Of a stretch of 64,000 nucleotides of DNA, positions 46,901-55,554 are shown piece after piece (positions within the stretch are counted from its first letter, which is position 1; every line of letters starts with the position of its first letter). A program made the translations under genes and the position numbers. Under the pieces are notes generated by a model. The model did not search any database and had not been told where the DNA came from. It saw only the letters and a program-made list of their open reading frames with translations. Source of the DNA: Chelativorans sp. (GTDB taxonomy: Bacteria > Pseudomonadota > Alphaproteobacteria > Rhizobiales > Rhizobiaceae); contig NZ_JAPSLH010000013.1 in NCBI RefSeq assembly GCF_031180965.1, positions 58,657-122,656 on the forward strand, given 5' to 3'.

Positions 46901-47743
46901 ATGGCCAGGCATGTCATTGTCACAGGCGCTGCAGGGCTTCTGGGCAGCCATGTCGCGGCGGCCTTCCGGCAGGCGCAATGGCAGGTGACCGCGCTCGACG
47001 TCGCGGCCGACAAATCCCGGAACATAGGGCAGGCGGACCTGCGCGATCTCAAGACCGCGCATGCCCTTGTCCGGGATGCCGATTGCGTCGCCCATATCGC
47101 TTCCATCCCGCGCCCCGTGGGCTATGCGGCGCATGAGGTCTTCGACACGAACATGTCGCTGATGTTCAACGTGCAGTCCGCCATGGAAGAGGCCGGCATC
47201 GGAAAGCTCCTCTTCGCCTCCTCTTTCAGCGTGCTGGGCCTGCCCTTTGCCGAGCGCCCGGTGAAGCTTCACTACTTTCCGGTGGACGAAAGCCATCCGG
47301 TGGCGCCGCAGGATGTCTATGCGGTCACCAAGTGGCTGGGCGAGGAAATGGTGGACGCATGGGCCCGCCGGACGGGAGGCACGGCGGTGAGCCTGCGCAT
47401 GCCCTGGATCCAGACGGCGCAAAGCTTTCTGCGCGATGTGGTGCCGCGGCGCGCAAGAAAAGAGTCCGGGCTCGATCTGTGGGCCTATATCGATGCGCGG
47501 GATGCGGCGCGTGCGTTCGTGCTGGCGGCCGAAGCCCCGCTTGAAGGCCACAGCCGCATGTTCATCTCTGCCAGCGATACGTATCACGAATATCCGACGC
47601 CGCTCCTGCTGTCGCGGAGCTATCCCGATGTGGAAGTGCGCGAGGAGTTGCCGGGCCACGCTGCCGTCATATCATCAACGCGGGCGCGCGAGCTGATCGG
47701 CTTTGTGCCGGAGCACTCCTGGCGCCAGTATGGGGGATCCTGA
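46901..47743 (+). CDS. NAD(P)-dependent epimerase/dehydratase family protein
   Basis: A 280-residue extended short-chain dehydrogenase/reductase. The nucleotide-binding motif VTGAAGLLGSHV opens the protein; the active-site pair is DVYAVTKWLGEE (YxxxK), with SSFSVLG as the serine region. It is divergent from the BMP operon and 9 nt upstream of another SDR gene, with which it should be cotranscribed. A sugar or sugar-acid substrate is likely for the family, but nothing fixes it. Confidence 0.88.
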   Translation: MARHVIVTGAAGLLGSHVAAAFRQAQWQVTALDVAADKSRNIGQADLRDLKTAHALVRDADCVAHIASIPRPVGYAAHEVFDTNMSLMFNVQSAMEEAGIGKLLFASSFSVLGLPFAERPVKLHYFPVDESHPVAPQDVYAVTKWLGEEMVDAWARRTGGTAVSLRMPWIQTAQSFLRDVVPRRARKESGLDLWAYIDARDAARAFVLAAEAPLEGHSRMFISASDTYHEYPTPLLLSRSYPDVEVREELPGHAAVISSTRARELIGFVPEHSWRQYGGS

Positions 47744-47752
47744 GGAAGGACG

Positions 47753-48562
47753 ATGCCCATGGATTTTTCAGGAAAGACAGTTCTCATCACCGGTGGCGCC
47801 GGCGCCATCGGCAGCGCGACCGCGCGCTTGTTCCTGCGCCATGGCGCCTCGGTCGTGCTCGCCGATCTGAATGAAGAGGCCCTTCTCACGCTGGAGCGGG
47901 ATATCGCCGCGCCTGACCGGTTGGCCGTCGTTCCCGGCGATGCCGCCGATCCCGAAACTGCCGAGCGGGCGGTGCGGACCGCGGTGGAGCGGTTCGGCGC
48001 CCTCGACGTCCTCTTCAACAATGCCGGCATTTCCGGAAAGGTCGCGCCGGTGCACGAGCTCGATCTCGACGCATGGGACGCGATCGTGCGCGCAAACCTG
48101 CGCAGCATGTTCTGCATGCTGAAAGCCAGTGCCGCTGAAATGGTGCGTGCCGGCCGCGGCGGCGCCATCGTCAACATGGGCTCCTCCATGGCCGGCTGGG
48201 ACGTGCTTTTAGGCGGCGCCGGCTATGTCAGCACCAAACATGCGGTGGTGGGGCTCACTAAGGCTGCAGCGCTCGATCTTGCGCCCCACGGCATCCGCGT
48301 GAATGCGGTCTGCCCCGGCGTGATCGAGACCACGCTGGGCGTGCCCGGGTTGCGAGACGGTGCTGCGGAAGACCGCTCGGCCGTCCAGCATTTCGCCGAG
48401 CGCATTCCTTCGCGGCGCATCGGTCAGGTTGAAGATGTCGCGGAGGTGGTGCTCTTTCTGGCTTCCGACGGCGCTCGCCATGTCAACGGCGCGGCCTGGC
48501 TCATCGATGGCGGGCAGACGCTGCAGAGTTTTGCCAACGGACCGCTGTCCGGGGGTTATTGA
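47753..48562 (+). CDS. SDR family oxidoreductase
   Basis: A classical short-chain dehydrogenase of 269 residues: cofactor motif TGGAGAIGSATA, NNAG at LFNNAGISG, catalytic Ser in VNMGSSMAG, YxxxK in GYVSTKHAV and the C-terminal NGAAWLIDGGQTL. The start may be at 47753 or two codons later at 47759. It ends a two-gene unit. Confidence 0.9.
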   Translation: MPMDFSGKTVLITGGAGAIGSATARLFLRHGASVVLADLNEEALLTLERDIAAPDRLAVVPGDAADPETAERAVRTAVERFGALDVLFNNAGISGKVAPVHELDLDAWDAIVRANLRSMFCMLKASAAEMVRAGRGGAIVNMGSSMAGWDVLLGGAGYVSTKHAVVGLTKAAALDLAPHGIRVNAVCPGVIETTLGVPGLRDGAAEDRSAVQHFAERIPSRRIGQVEDVAEVVLFLASDGARHVNGAAWLIDGGQTLQSFANGPLSGGY

Positions 48563-49225
48563 TGTGCAGACCGGCGAGGGTCAACCTGTTGGCCTGCTAT
48601 CGACTGGGGTGCCTGACGATCGCGCGGCGTGCCGTAGGCTCCTGACTTACCCGCCGCAGCACGAGGCGGGCCGCGTGCGAACGCCTCTGATGAACGACCA
48701 CGCCGCATGGCGATAGGCGTTGCGGGAAGCTGCTGAGCACTGACCCGTCCAACTTTCAGTCAGGGTCAGTCCAGTAGTCGTGGCCGCTCGCACGCGGATC
48801 GACCGCCCACTAGCGGAACTGCCAACCACCTTTCGTGTGGGGCGTGTTTGACACGGACTTGTGGATTGTCGGTCAAATAGGCTCGCCTCTGACAAGCTCG
48901 TCTTTCGGTACCTTTACGATTTCTCGAAGGTGGGCCTTACCTCATGAAAGGAGGGCTACAACATTCCGATTGCCCTCGGCAACATGCCGCTAGCCGAGTT
49001 CGCAATGACATCCACGTTGGCAAAACAGGTCGCCTCTGTGGAACGGAAGTAGTCAGACCGACCGATGGGCCGCAACTACGGTTGCTTTGTTGTTGCGGCT
49101 GTCTGCTCGGTGCCACCTTCAACCATGAGAGCGCAGGCAGTCGCAAGATGTCACTCGTTCGAGCGGATGCCGCTCCCAAGCCGAGCCAACCACTTGGAGC
49201 TCTACGTGCACGTGTCGTTGGTCAT
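48563..49225. other. 663-nt region without a recognisable gene
   Basis: Both strands contain only short open frames with no family resemblance that I can see. It is flanked by the SDR gene and the 3' end of aroQ. Base composition is less GC-rich than its surroundings, and short low-quality coding-like pieces occur, so a decayed gene is possible, but I cannot name one. Confidence 0.5.
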
Positions 49226-49702
49226 TCAGATGTTCCTATCCCGTCTATGCCGAAACGATGGCGCCGTTTCATGGCCTGCAAGCCCTGCCATAGCTTGCAA
49301 GGCAAGCGGGTAGCCCGTTGGTCCAAACCCGGCCATGACGGCGGTGGCGATCTTCGACACGAATGAATTGTGATAATAGCTCTCGCGCCGGTGGATGTTG
49401 GAGATGTGCAGCTCGATGATCGGGCCCGGAAACATTTTCAGCGCATCCAGGATGGCGATCGAGGTGAAGGTGAGGGCGGCCGGATTGATGATGATGCCGG
49501 CTGCACCTTCGTCAATCGCCTCGTGGATCCACTCGACGATCTCTCCTTCGAAATTGGACTGGTGAAAGCGGAGCGGGCGGCTGCCCGCCGCCTCGCGGCA
49601 CATGGCTTCGATCTCGGCGAGCGTGGTGGTGCCGTAGATTTCCGGCTCGCGCTTGCCCAATCGGTTTAGATTGGGGCCGTTCAAGATGAAGATCGGCTTC
49701 AT
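49226..49702 (-). CDS. aroQ: type II 3-dehydroquinate dehydratase-like protein
   Basis: A 158-residue member of the dodecameric type II DHQase family, which converts 3-dehydroquinate to 3-dehydroshikimate. The start at 49702 is 8 nt behind AAAGGAG. R18 and the catalytic Y23 ([12 protein letters not shown]), N73, and E97/H99 ([11 protein letters not shown]) are present. The substrate loop reads NPAALTFTS (73-81) where the family norm is NPGAYTHTS, so the usual histidine is F79. The gene sits with quinate/shikimate catabolic genes, which fits the reaction, but the altered loop may signal a variant substrate. Confidence 0.88.
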   Translation of the reverse strand: MKPIFILNGPNLNRLGKREPEIYGTTTLAEIEAMCREAAGSRPLRFHQSNFEGEIVEWIHEAIDEGAAGIIINPAALTFTSIAILDALKMFPGPIIELHISNIHRRESYYHNSFVSKIATAVMAGFGPTGYPLALQAMAGLAGHETAPSFRHRRDRNI

Positions 49703-51017
49703 GGGCATGGCTCCTTTCATTCCTGGTACCGAGCAGGCGGGGCAGCCAGAGCACGGTTTGCGGGACGAAGGTGATCACGGCGAGCGCGGCGATCATGGCG
49801 AAGAGGAAGGGGAGAACGTCCCGGACGAGATCCCTGATCGGCACCTCGGCGATCCGCGTCATGACGAAGAGCAGGAGGCCGTAGGGCGGGGTGATCAGCC
49901 CGATCATGATGTTGACCACCACCATCACGCCGAAATGGACGAGATCGATGCCCAGCGCCTCAGCCGTGGGCACGAGCACGGGCACGACGACCAGAAGGAT
50001 GGTCGTGCCTTCCAGCAGGCATCCGAGCAGAAGAAGCAGGATGTTGACCAGGATCAGAAAGGCGGCGGGCGAGAGATCCCAGGCGGTAAACAGCGCGCGG
50101 ATGTCGTTCGGGATGTTCTCGACGGTGACCACATAGTTGAAGACGAGCGCTCCGGCGATCAGCATGCCGGTCGAAGCGCTCGTGCGCGCACTCGCCAGAA
50201 CCGAGCCGTAGAAGTCGCGAAAGCTGACGCTGCGATAGAGCACCACGGAGATGATGAGAGCGTAGGCGGCGGCGATTGCCGCCGCTTCGGTGGGTGTGGT
50301 GACACCGGTATAGATGCAGCCGAGCAGGACGACCGGCATCATCAGCGTGGGGAAGGCGCGCCAGGTGATGCCCGGCAGCGCGCGGAGCGGCGTGGGCTTT
50401 TCAACGGGGAAGTTTTCGCGACGGGCCGATATGATGACAATGATCATCTGCGCCAGCGCCATGAGGAGGCCCGGCACGAGGCCGCCGAGAAAGAGATAGC
50501 CGATGGAAGCATCCGACACGAGCGCGTAGAGCACCATCGGGATCGAGGGCGGGATGATCGGGCCGATGACGGCGGTGGCCGCGGTAAGCGCCGCGGCAAA
50601 GCTGGCGCGGTACTTGCCGTTGGCGGTCATCATGCTCTGCATCATCTTGCCGGTGCCGGCAGCATCGGCGATCGCCGAGCCCGACATGCCGGCGAAGATG
50701 ATGCTTTGCAGGATGTTCACATGCGCCAGGCCGCCGCGGAAGCGGCCCACCACCGCATCGCAGAATCTGAGCAGCCGCTCGGTCATGGAGCCGATGTTCA
50801 TGAGCTCGGCCGCCAGAATGAAGAGAGGCACGGCGAGGATGATGTAGTTGGAATACATGCCGTTGAGGAGCTGCTCGGCCGCGGTGCCCATGTCGAGGCC
50901 GGCAAGCAGCAGGTAGAGGATCGAGCCGGCGATCATCGAATGACCGATCGGCAGGCCGAGAAAGGCCAGCGCCGTGATCGCCACGATGGAGATCGAGAAG
51001 GGGCTCGCGAGGCTCAT
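49512..51017 (-). CDS. TRAP transporter large permease (DctM) with odd C-terminal extension
   Basis: The large membrane subunit of a TRAP importer driven by an ion gradient. Residues 1 to about 436 cover the whole family ([68 protein letters not shown], ending [13 protein letters not shown]). The open frame then runs on without a stop for 63 codons into aroQ in another frame, giving 501 residues with a charged arginine-rich tail. The family normally stops near residue 430, so a stop codon has been lost or a frameshift has occurred. It overlaps the small permease gene by 4 nt. Confidence 0.9.
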   Translation of the reverse strand: MSLASPFSISIVAITALAFLGLPIGHSMIAGSILYLLLAGLDMGTAAEQLLNGMYSNYIILAVPLFILAAELMNIGSMTERLLRFCDAVVGRFRGGLAHVNILQSIIFAGMSGSAIADAAGTGKMMQSMMTANGKYRASFAAALTAATAVIGPIIPPSIPMVLYALVSDASIGYLFLGGLVPGLLMALAQMIIVIISARRENFPVEKPTPLRALPGITWRAFPTLMMPVVLLGCIYTGVTTPTEAAAIAAAYALIISVVLYRSVSFRDFYGSVLASARTSASTGMLIAGALVFNYVVTVENIPNDIRALFTAWDLSPAAFLILVNILLLLLGCLLEGTTILLVVVPVLVPTAEALGIDLVHFGVMVVVNIMIGLITPPYGLLLFVMTRIAEVPIRDLVRDVLPFLFAMIAALAVITFVPQTVLWLPRLLGTRNERSHAHEADLHLERPQSKPIGQARAGNLRHHHARRDRSHVPRGGGQPPAPLSPVQFRRRDRRVDPRGD

Positions 51018-51532
51018 AAGCCCGATCCTGCCCTGGCGGGATCGAATTCCTTGGGCGCGGTGCCGAACATGGCGCGCCAGCAGAGCCAGACGTAGCGGAC
51101 GATCACCGCCACGACGAAGACGAGGTAGATCGAGAACAGCCAGTCGAAGCGGATTTTAAGATAGGCCGTGCTCTCGACGCGCATGAAGGCGACGTAGTCG
51201 AGCACGGCGGGGAAGGAGACAGTGTAGAGGCCGATGAGGCAAAGCGCCGAGACGACAACCATGATGCGGCGGGCGCGCGGCCCTGCCGAGGCATAGATGA
51301 GATCGAAGCGGATCTCTTCCTCCTCCTTCAGCACGAAGGCCGCACCCCAGAGCACCATCCAGATCCAAAGGACGACGCTGATCTCGTTCGTCCAGCCGAT
51401 CGGCAGGTTGAGCCCGTAGCGGAAGACGATCTGCAGCAGGAAGGCGGCGAACATGGCCGCAAGCATGGCCGCGAGCACGTTTTCCGCCCGCCGGTAGAGC
51501 CAGCAGCCGACATTGCTTCTGGTAATGTTCAC
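51014..51532 (-). CDS. TRAP transporter small permease (DctQ)
   Basis: A 172-residue, four-helix membrane protein that partners DctM. Blocks typical of DctQ: NVLAAMLAAMFAAFLLQIVFRYGLN, WTNEISVVLWIWMVLWGAAFVLKEEEEIRFD. Its stop overlaps the large permease start (ATGA). The binding-protein gene lies 72 nt upstream. Confidence 0.93.
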   Translation of the reverse strand: MNITRSNVGCWLYRRAENVLAAMLAAMFAAFLLQIVFRYGLNLPIGWTNEISVVLWIWMVLWGAAFVLKEEEEIRFDLIYASAGPRARRIMVVVSALCLIGLYTVSFPAVLDYVAFMRVESTAYLKIRFDWLFSIYLVFVVAVIVRYVWLCWRAMFGTAPKEFDPARAGSGL

Positions 51533-51604
51533 CGCCCCTCCCGCAGTTCCGGCTTCTTGAACCAGGATCGAAGGGCCGGAGCGCGCCCGGCCCTCGGCAG
51601 TCGA

Positions 51605-52591
51605 TCAGAGTGCGTTGATCTTGTCGACCATCCCCTCAGGCCAGTCCTTGGCGAGATCGGAGGCGAGGTATTTTTCCTGCGCGTAGGTGCGGAAGGCGGC
51701 GATGTCCGGCTCGTATATCTTCAGCCCTTTCTCCTTGAAGAAGGCGACGAGCTCCGCCTCACGCGCCAGATGCTTTTGCGTGCTGAAATCGATCGCCGCA
51801 TCGGCGGCTGCCTGGAAGCGCGCCTGCTTTTCCGCGCCCATTTCGTCCCAGACCTTCTTGGAGACGACGAGGAGATCGAAGCCGACGAGATGCGACGTCA
51901 TGACGATCTGCGACATCACCTCGTAGAACTTCATGTTCTCGACATTGGGAAGTGGATTGTCCTGCCCGTCGATCGCGCCGGTCTGCAGGCCTGTATAGAC
52001 TTCGGCATAGGCCATGGGCACCGGATTGGCCCCGAGCGCCTCGCCCAGGAACTGCCAGGCATCGCCACCGGGCATGCGCAGCTTGACGCCCGCGAGGTCG
52101 GCCGGGGTCTTGATCTCCTTCTCGGGCTTCACGCCCACCTGGCGCGCGCCGAAATAGGTGGGGCCGAGCACGCGGATGCCGAGCTGGTCCTCCGCCATCT
52201 TCTTCATCTCGGCGCCCAGATCGCTGTCGAAGAAGGTTTTGAGATGCGCCGCATCGCGGAAGAGATAGGCCGCGGTCAGGATCGACCAGGCCGGGATCTG
52301 CTTGGAGATGTCCTGCGGGGCGATGTTGCCCATTTCCAGATTGCCGCGCTGGATGGCGACGAGCTCCGTGCCCTGCTTGAAGAGGTTGCCGCCGTAATAG
52401 CCTTCGAAGGTGAAGTCGTCAGCGATCGCCTCGGCGAACTGCTTCATCATCTCGGCGCGGATGTCCTGCTCCGAGAAGACGGCGGAGAAGCGCAGCGTCG
52501 GCTTGTCCTGCGCGAATGCGGGAAAAGCGGCCGCCGTGGCGGCAAGCCCCGTGCCGATCAGGAACCGGCGGCGGTTGGTAGCGATGGTCAT
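51605..52591 (-). CDS. TRAP transporter solute-binding protein (DctP), copy 1
   Basis: A 328-residue periplasmic protein with a twin-arginine-like signal (TNRRRFLIGTGLAATAAAFPAFA). The DctP fold is marked by VAIQRGNLEMGNI, LAGVKLRMPGGDAWQFLGEALGANPVPM and VYTGLQTGAIDGQDNPL; the arginine in the middle block usually binds the substrate carboxylate. A paralogue lies directly upstream, 23 nt away. Within this cluster the ligand is probably quinate, shikimate or a related hydroxy acid. Confidence 0.93.
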   Translation of the reverse strand: MTIATNRRRFLIGTGLAATAAAFPAFAQDKPTLRFSAVFSEQDIRAEMMKQFAEAIADDFTFEGYYGGNLFKQGTELVAIQRGNLEMGNIAPQDISKQIPAWSILTAAYLFRDAAHLKTFFDSDLGAEMKKMAEDQLGIRVLGPTYFGARQVGVKPEKEIKTPADLAGVKLRMPGGDAWQFLGEALGANPVPMAYAEVYTGLQTGAIDGQDNPLPNVENMKFYEVMSQIVMTSHLVGFDLLVVSKKVWDEMGAEKQARFQAAADAAIDFSTQKHLAREAELVAFFKEKGLKIYEPDIAAFRTYAQEKYLASDLAKDWPEGMVDKINAL

Positions 52592-52614
52592 GGTTCTTCC
52601 TCCCTTTCTGTGCG

Positions 52615-53604
52615 TCAGCGCGCATTGATCCTTTCGAGCATTCCCTCCGGCCAATCCTTCGAGAGCGGCGACTCCAGGTATTTCTTGTTGGAATAAGTCC
52701 GGAACGCCGCGACGTCGGGCTCATAGACCTCGAGCCCCTCGGCCTTGAAGAAATCGATGAGCTCGGCCTCCTGCCGGATGTATTCGGCATCGCTCCATTC
52801 GAACGCCGCGTCTGCGGCATCCTGCATCCGCTTCTGCTGCTCCGGCGTCAGCGAATCGAAAAGTTCGGCGTTGATGAGGAGCAGGCCGAAGCCGACATTG
52901 TGCCCGGTGAGCACGATCTGGTCGGTCACCTCGTGGAACTTCATCAGCTTGTTGTTGGGAAGCGGATTGTCCTGGGCGTCGATAGCCCCGGTCTGCAGGC
53001 CCGTATAGACCTCGGCGTAGTCCATCGCGACCGGGTTCGCGCCGATGGATTCGCCGAGAAATTGCCAGGCCTCGCCCCCGGGCATGCGGAGCTTCACCCC
53101 GGCGAGATCTTCCGGCCTGACGATCTTCTTGTCGCCCTTTAGATTGAGGTGGCGGGTGCCGTAATAGGCGGGCGCCAGGATGACGACGCCCATCTCCTCT
53201 CGCGCCATGCGCTTGAATTCCTCGCCGATGTCGCTTTCGAAGATCGCCTTGAGGTGGGCGGCGTCGCGGACGAGGTAGGCCGCGGTCAGGATGCTGAAGG
53301 CTGGCACCTGCTTGGCAAAATCGGAAGGCGGCATGAGCGCCATCTCCAGATTGCCGCGCTGGACGGCGACGATCTCGGTGCCCTGCTTGTAAAGCGTGCT
53401 GCCGAAATAGGGCTCGAACAGGAACTCGTCGCCGAGTTTCTTGGCAAAGATGTCGACCAGCGCCACTGAGCGTGGCGCATCGGCCGTCGTGGAGTCGGCG
53501 AAGCGCAGCTTTATCGCCTCGGCCCGAGCCTGTCCGGCGATGGCGAGCAGTCCGAGTGCAGCTATGCCCGCCGCAAGCGACCGCCTCGTGAATGTGATGC
53601 TCAT
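52615..53604 (-). CDS. TRAP transporter solute-binding protein (DctP), copy 2
   Basis: A 329-residue paralogue of the neighbouring binding protein, with a signal peptide (TRRSLAAGIAALGLLAIAGQARA). It keeps AVQRGNLEMALM, LAGVKLRMPGGEAWQFLGESIGANPVAM and VYTGLQTGAIDAQDNPLPN, and ends KDWPEGMLERINAR much as its neighbour ends. The two clearly arose by tandem duplication; only one pair of permease genes is present, so both probably feed one transporter. Confidence 0.93.
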   Translation of the reverse strand: MSITFTRRSLAAGIAALGLLAIAGQARAEAIKLRFADSTTADAPRSVALVDIFAKKLGDEFLFEPYFGSTLYKQGTEIVAVQRGNLEMALMPPSDFAKQVPAFSILTAAYLVRDAAHLKAIFESDIGEEFKRMAREEMGVVILAPAYYGTRHLNLKGDKKIVRPEDLAGVKLRMPGGEAWQFLGESIGANPVAMDYAEVYTGLQTGAIDAQDNPLPNNKLMKFHEVTDQIVLTGHNVGFGLLLINAELFDSLTPEQQKRMQDAADAAFEWSDAEYIRQEAELIDFFKAEGLEVYEPDVAAFRTYSNKKYLESPLSKDWPEGMLERINAR

Positions 53605-53616
53605 CGATACCCCTCC

Positions 53617-54507
53617 CTAAAGTCCGAATCGATGTTCGGGCAGCCCCTGCCCAAGCCCCTCGATGGCGAAAAGCGCGCCCGCCAAAGGTTCTCCCGCCCT
53701 CTGCTCCGGCGTGAGGAACTTGGTGGCGCTGGTGATGAAGAGCGTTCTGTAATCCTTGCCACCGAAACAGAGACAGGTCGGGTTGGTGACCGGCAGCAGG
53801 AAGGTGCGGTCGACCCGGCCGTCCGGCCGGTAGCGCACCAGCCGCCTGCCGGCGAAGAAAGCGGCCCACAGGCATCCGTCGACGTCGACGCAGGCGCCGT
53901 CCGGGCGATCTCCCGTCGCCGAATAGTCTGCAAAGACGCGGCGGTCGGTGATCACCCCATCATCGAGGTCGAGATCATAGGCGTAGCTCAGGTGGCGGCG
54001 GGTGTCGGTGAAATAGAGCGTGCGGCCGTCGGGCGAAAAGGCGATGCCGTTGGCAACGATCACGCCTTCTTCCATCCGGGTCACCGTGCCGTCGGGATCG
54101 ACGCGGTAGAGGCTGCCATTGCCTCGGTGGAGCTGGTTGTCCATGGTGCCGACCCAGAAACGGCCGCGCGCATCCACCCGGCCGTCGTTCAGGCGGTTGT
54201 CGAGCCCGGTCTCGACCGTGGCGAACGGCGTTCTCTTCCCGGTCTCCAGATCGAGACGGTAGAGCATCAGGTCGGCGGCCAGCAGGCGGTCGCCGCTCCT
54301 GGTCAGAGCCTGTGTCCCGGCGAAGGTTCCCGGGAGCGGGAGCACCTCGTGAATGCGGGTCCGCGGATCAAAGGATTGCAGCTTCGGCCGTTCGATATCG
54401 AGCCACCAGAGGCGCTGGGTGCGGTCACACCAGAGCGGTGTTTCGCCCAGCTGGTCGGCCCCGTTGACGAGCACTTCGATGCGGCTGGTTTTCGCTTCCA
54501 TGTTCAT
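53617..54507 (-). CDS. SMP-30/gluconolactonase family protein
   Basis: A 296-residue six-bladed propeller lactonase. Diagnostic blocks: LGETPLWCDRTQRLWWLDIE, RLNDGRVDARGRFWVGTMD, ANGIAFSPDGRTLYFTDT and RPDGACVDVDGCLWAAFF, which include the metal-binding Glu, Asn and Asp. It hydrolyses a sugar- or hydroxy-acid lactone. The start overlaps the aroE stop by ATGA, so the two are coupled; a lactone of quinate or shikimate is a reasonable guess. Confidence 0.92.
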   Translation of the reverse strand: MNMEAKTSRIEVLVNGADQLGETPLWCDRTQRLWWLDIERPKLQSFDPRTRIHEVLPLPGTFAGTQALTRSGDRLLAADLMLYRLDLETGKRTPFATVETGLDNRLNDGRVDARGRFWVGTMDNQLHRGNGSLYRVDPDGTVTRMEEGVIVANGIAFSPDGRTLYFTDTRRHLSYAYDLDLDDGVITDRRVFADYSATGDRPDGACVDVDGCLWAAFFAGRRLVRYRPDGRVDRTFLLPVTNPTCLCFGGKDYRTLFITSATKFLTPEQRAGEPLAGALFAIEGLGQGLPEHRFGL

Positions 54508-55421
54508 GCCGCTGCCTCGAAATGTCCGGCCATGGCGCACATGTCCGCGGCGCGGCCGGTGAAAAGCTCGAAGGCGCGGACAGCCTGGCCAATGGCCATT
54601 CCGATGCCCGGCAGGACCTTGCAGCGGAGCCGGCGCGCATGGCGCAAAAGCTCGGTCTCCGGCGGGAAATAGACGATCTCCGCTACCCAGTGGTCGGCGT
54701 GCAGATGGTCGGCGGGGAAGGGGAGTCCTGGATATTTCGCCATCCCCACCGGCGTTGTGTTGACGAGCCCGTCCGCCGTCCCGAGCGCTGCCGCCGGATC
54801 GGTTTCCGCGCGAACCACCTGGTCCGTGATCGCACCCATCTTCTCCGCGAGGAGGCGCGCGCGCTCCGGCTCGGAATCGATGATCGCCAGGTCCTTCACG
54901 CCGAGTTCCATCAGCGCATAAGCCACGGCGGCACCCGCGCCGCCGGCGCCGAACTGCACCACCCGGCCGAGCGGGACGCGCGCCATGTCGCGCCGGAAGC
55001 TCTCGGCAAAGCCCCAGCAATCCGTGTTGTGTCCGATGGCCTTCCCGCCCGAAAAGACGACAGTGTTGACCGCGCCGATGGCGGAAGCCTCGTTGGCCAG
55101 CCCGTCCAGGCAGGCAAGCACCTGCTGCTTGAACGGATGCGTCAAGTTGAGGCCGTTGAAGCCGAGCTCGCGCGCCGCGGCGATGCAGGCGGGCAGGTCG
55201 TCGTCGGCGAGGTGCAGCTTGTCGAAATCGATGAGGATATAGGTGGAGCGCAGGCCGAGCCGTGCCGCTTCGCGCTCGTGCATGGCCGGCGTGCGGGAGG
55301 ACTGGATGGAGCGGCCGACGAGCCCGACGACCACGTCCGATGCTGCCTGGTGCAGGATCGTGCGCTTCGCCGCGATGAGATCGCGAAGCGATGCGACGAT
55401 AGACTGGGGGGCTCCGGACAC
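54504..55421 (-). CDS. quinate/shikimate dehydrogenase family protein
   Basis: An AroE-fold NAD(P)-dependent dehydrogenase. The GTG at 55421, with GGAGG just upstream, gives 305 residues; another GTG at 55463 would add 14. The substrate motif SSRTPAMHE replaces the HSLSPxxHN of biosynthetic AroE, a change seen in catabolic quinate/shikimate dehydrogenases. The catalytic lysine lies in NLTHPFKQQV; the cofactor loop is FGAGGAGAAVAYAL. It probably oxidises quinate or shikimate to the 3-dehydro acid, feeding AroQ and QuiC. Confidence 0.87.
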   Translation of the reverse strand: MSGAPQSIVASLRDLIAAKRTILHQAASDVVVGLVGRSIQSSRTPAMHEREAARLGLRSTYILIDFDKLHLADDDLPACIAAARELGFNGLNLTHPFKQQVLACLDGLANEASAIGAVNTVVFSGGKAIGHNTDCWGFAESFRRDMARVPLGRVVQFGAGGAGAAVAYALMELGVKDLAIIDSEPERARLLAEKMGAITDQVVRAETDPAAALGTADGLVNTTPVGMAKYPGLPFPADHLHADHWVAEIVYFPPETELLRHARRLRCKVLPGIGMAIGQAVRAFELFTGRAADMCAMAGHFEAAA

Positions 55422-55522
55422 CTTTCCTCCACTTTTCCGGTGCGGACGGAGTGCTGCGAGCACGCCGTGCTTGTGTTCGCTCCCGCTCGCCCGATAATTG
55501 CCTGCAAAGAGCGTGCTTCACT

Positions 55523-55543
55523 ATGTACGAAATAGTTAGTACA
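55523..55543. promoter_or_regulatory. operator candidate between aroE and tetR
   Basis: TGTAC and GTACA arms are separated by 10 nt (55524-55543), preceded by A, in the divergent promoter region. The 14-mer ATGTACGAAATAGT starting at 55523 recurs with one change upstream of quiC at 56292. Confidence 0.6.
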
Positions 55544-55554
55544 CGGAATCGAGA

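Noticed and set aside
48647..49179. Two short minus-strand frames (about 80 residues each) as real small genes
   Set aside because: No ribosome sites, no recognisable motifs and no conserved composition; listed only as an unannotated gap.
49226..49720. aroQ starting at 49720 (MKGAMP...)
   Set aside because: The ATG at 49702 begins the family sequence [11 protein letters not shown] and has AAAGGAG at the right distance; the upstream ATG contains that ribosome site within its own codons.
53617..55521. A single 634-codon minus-strand frame covering the SMP-30 gene and the region of the dehydrogenase gene, suggesting a fusion
   Set aside because: Only the last 296 codons resemble SMP-30. The upstream part is out of frame with the dehydrogenase and has no protein character; an ATGA overlap gives each gene its own start.
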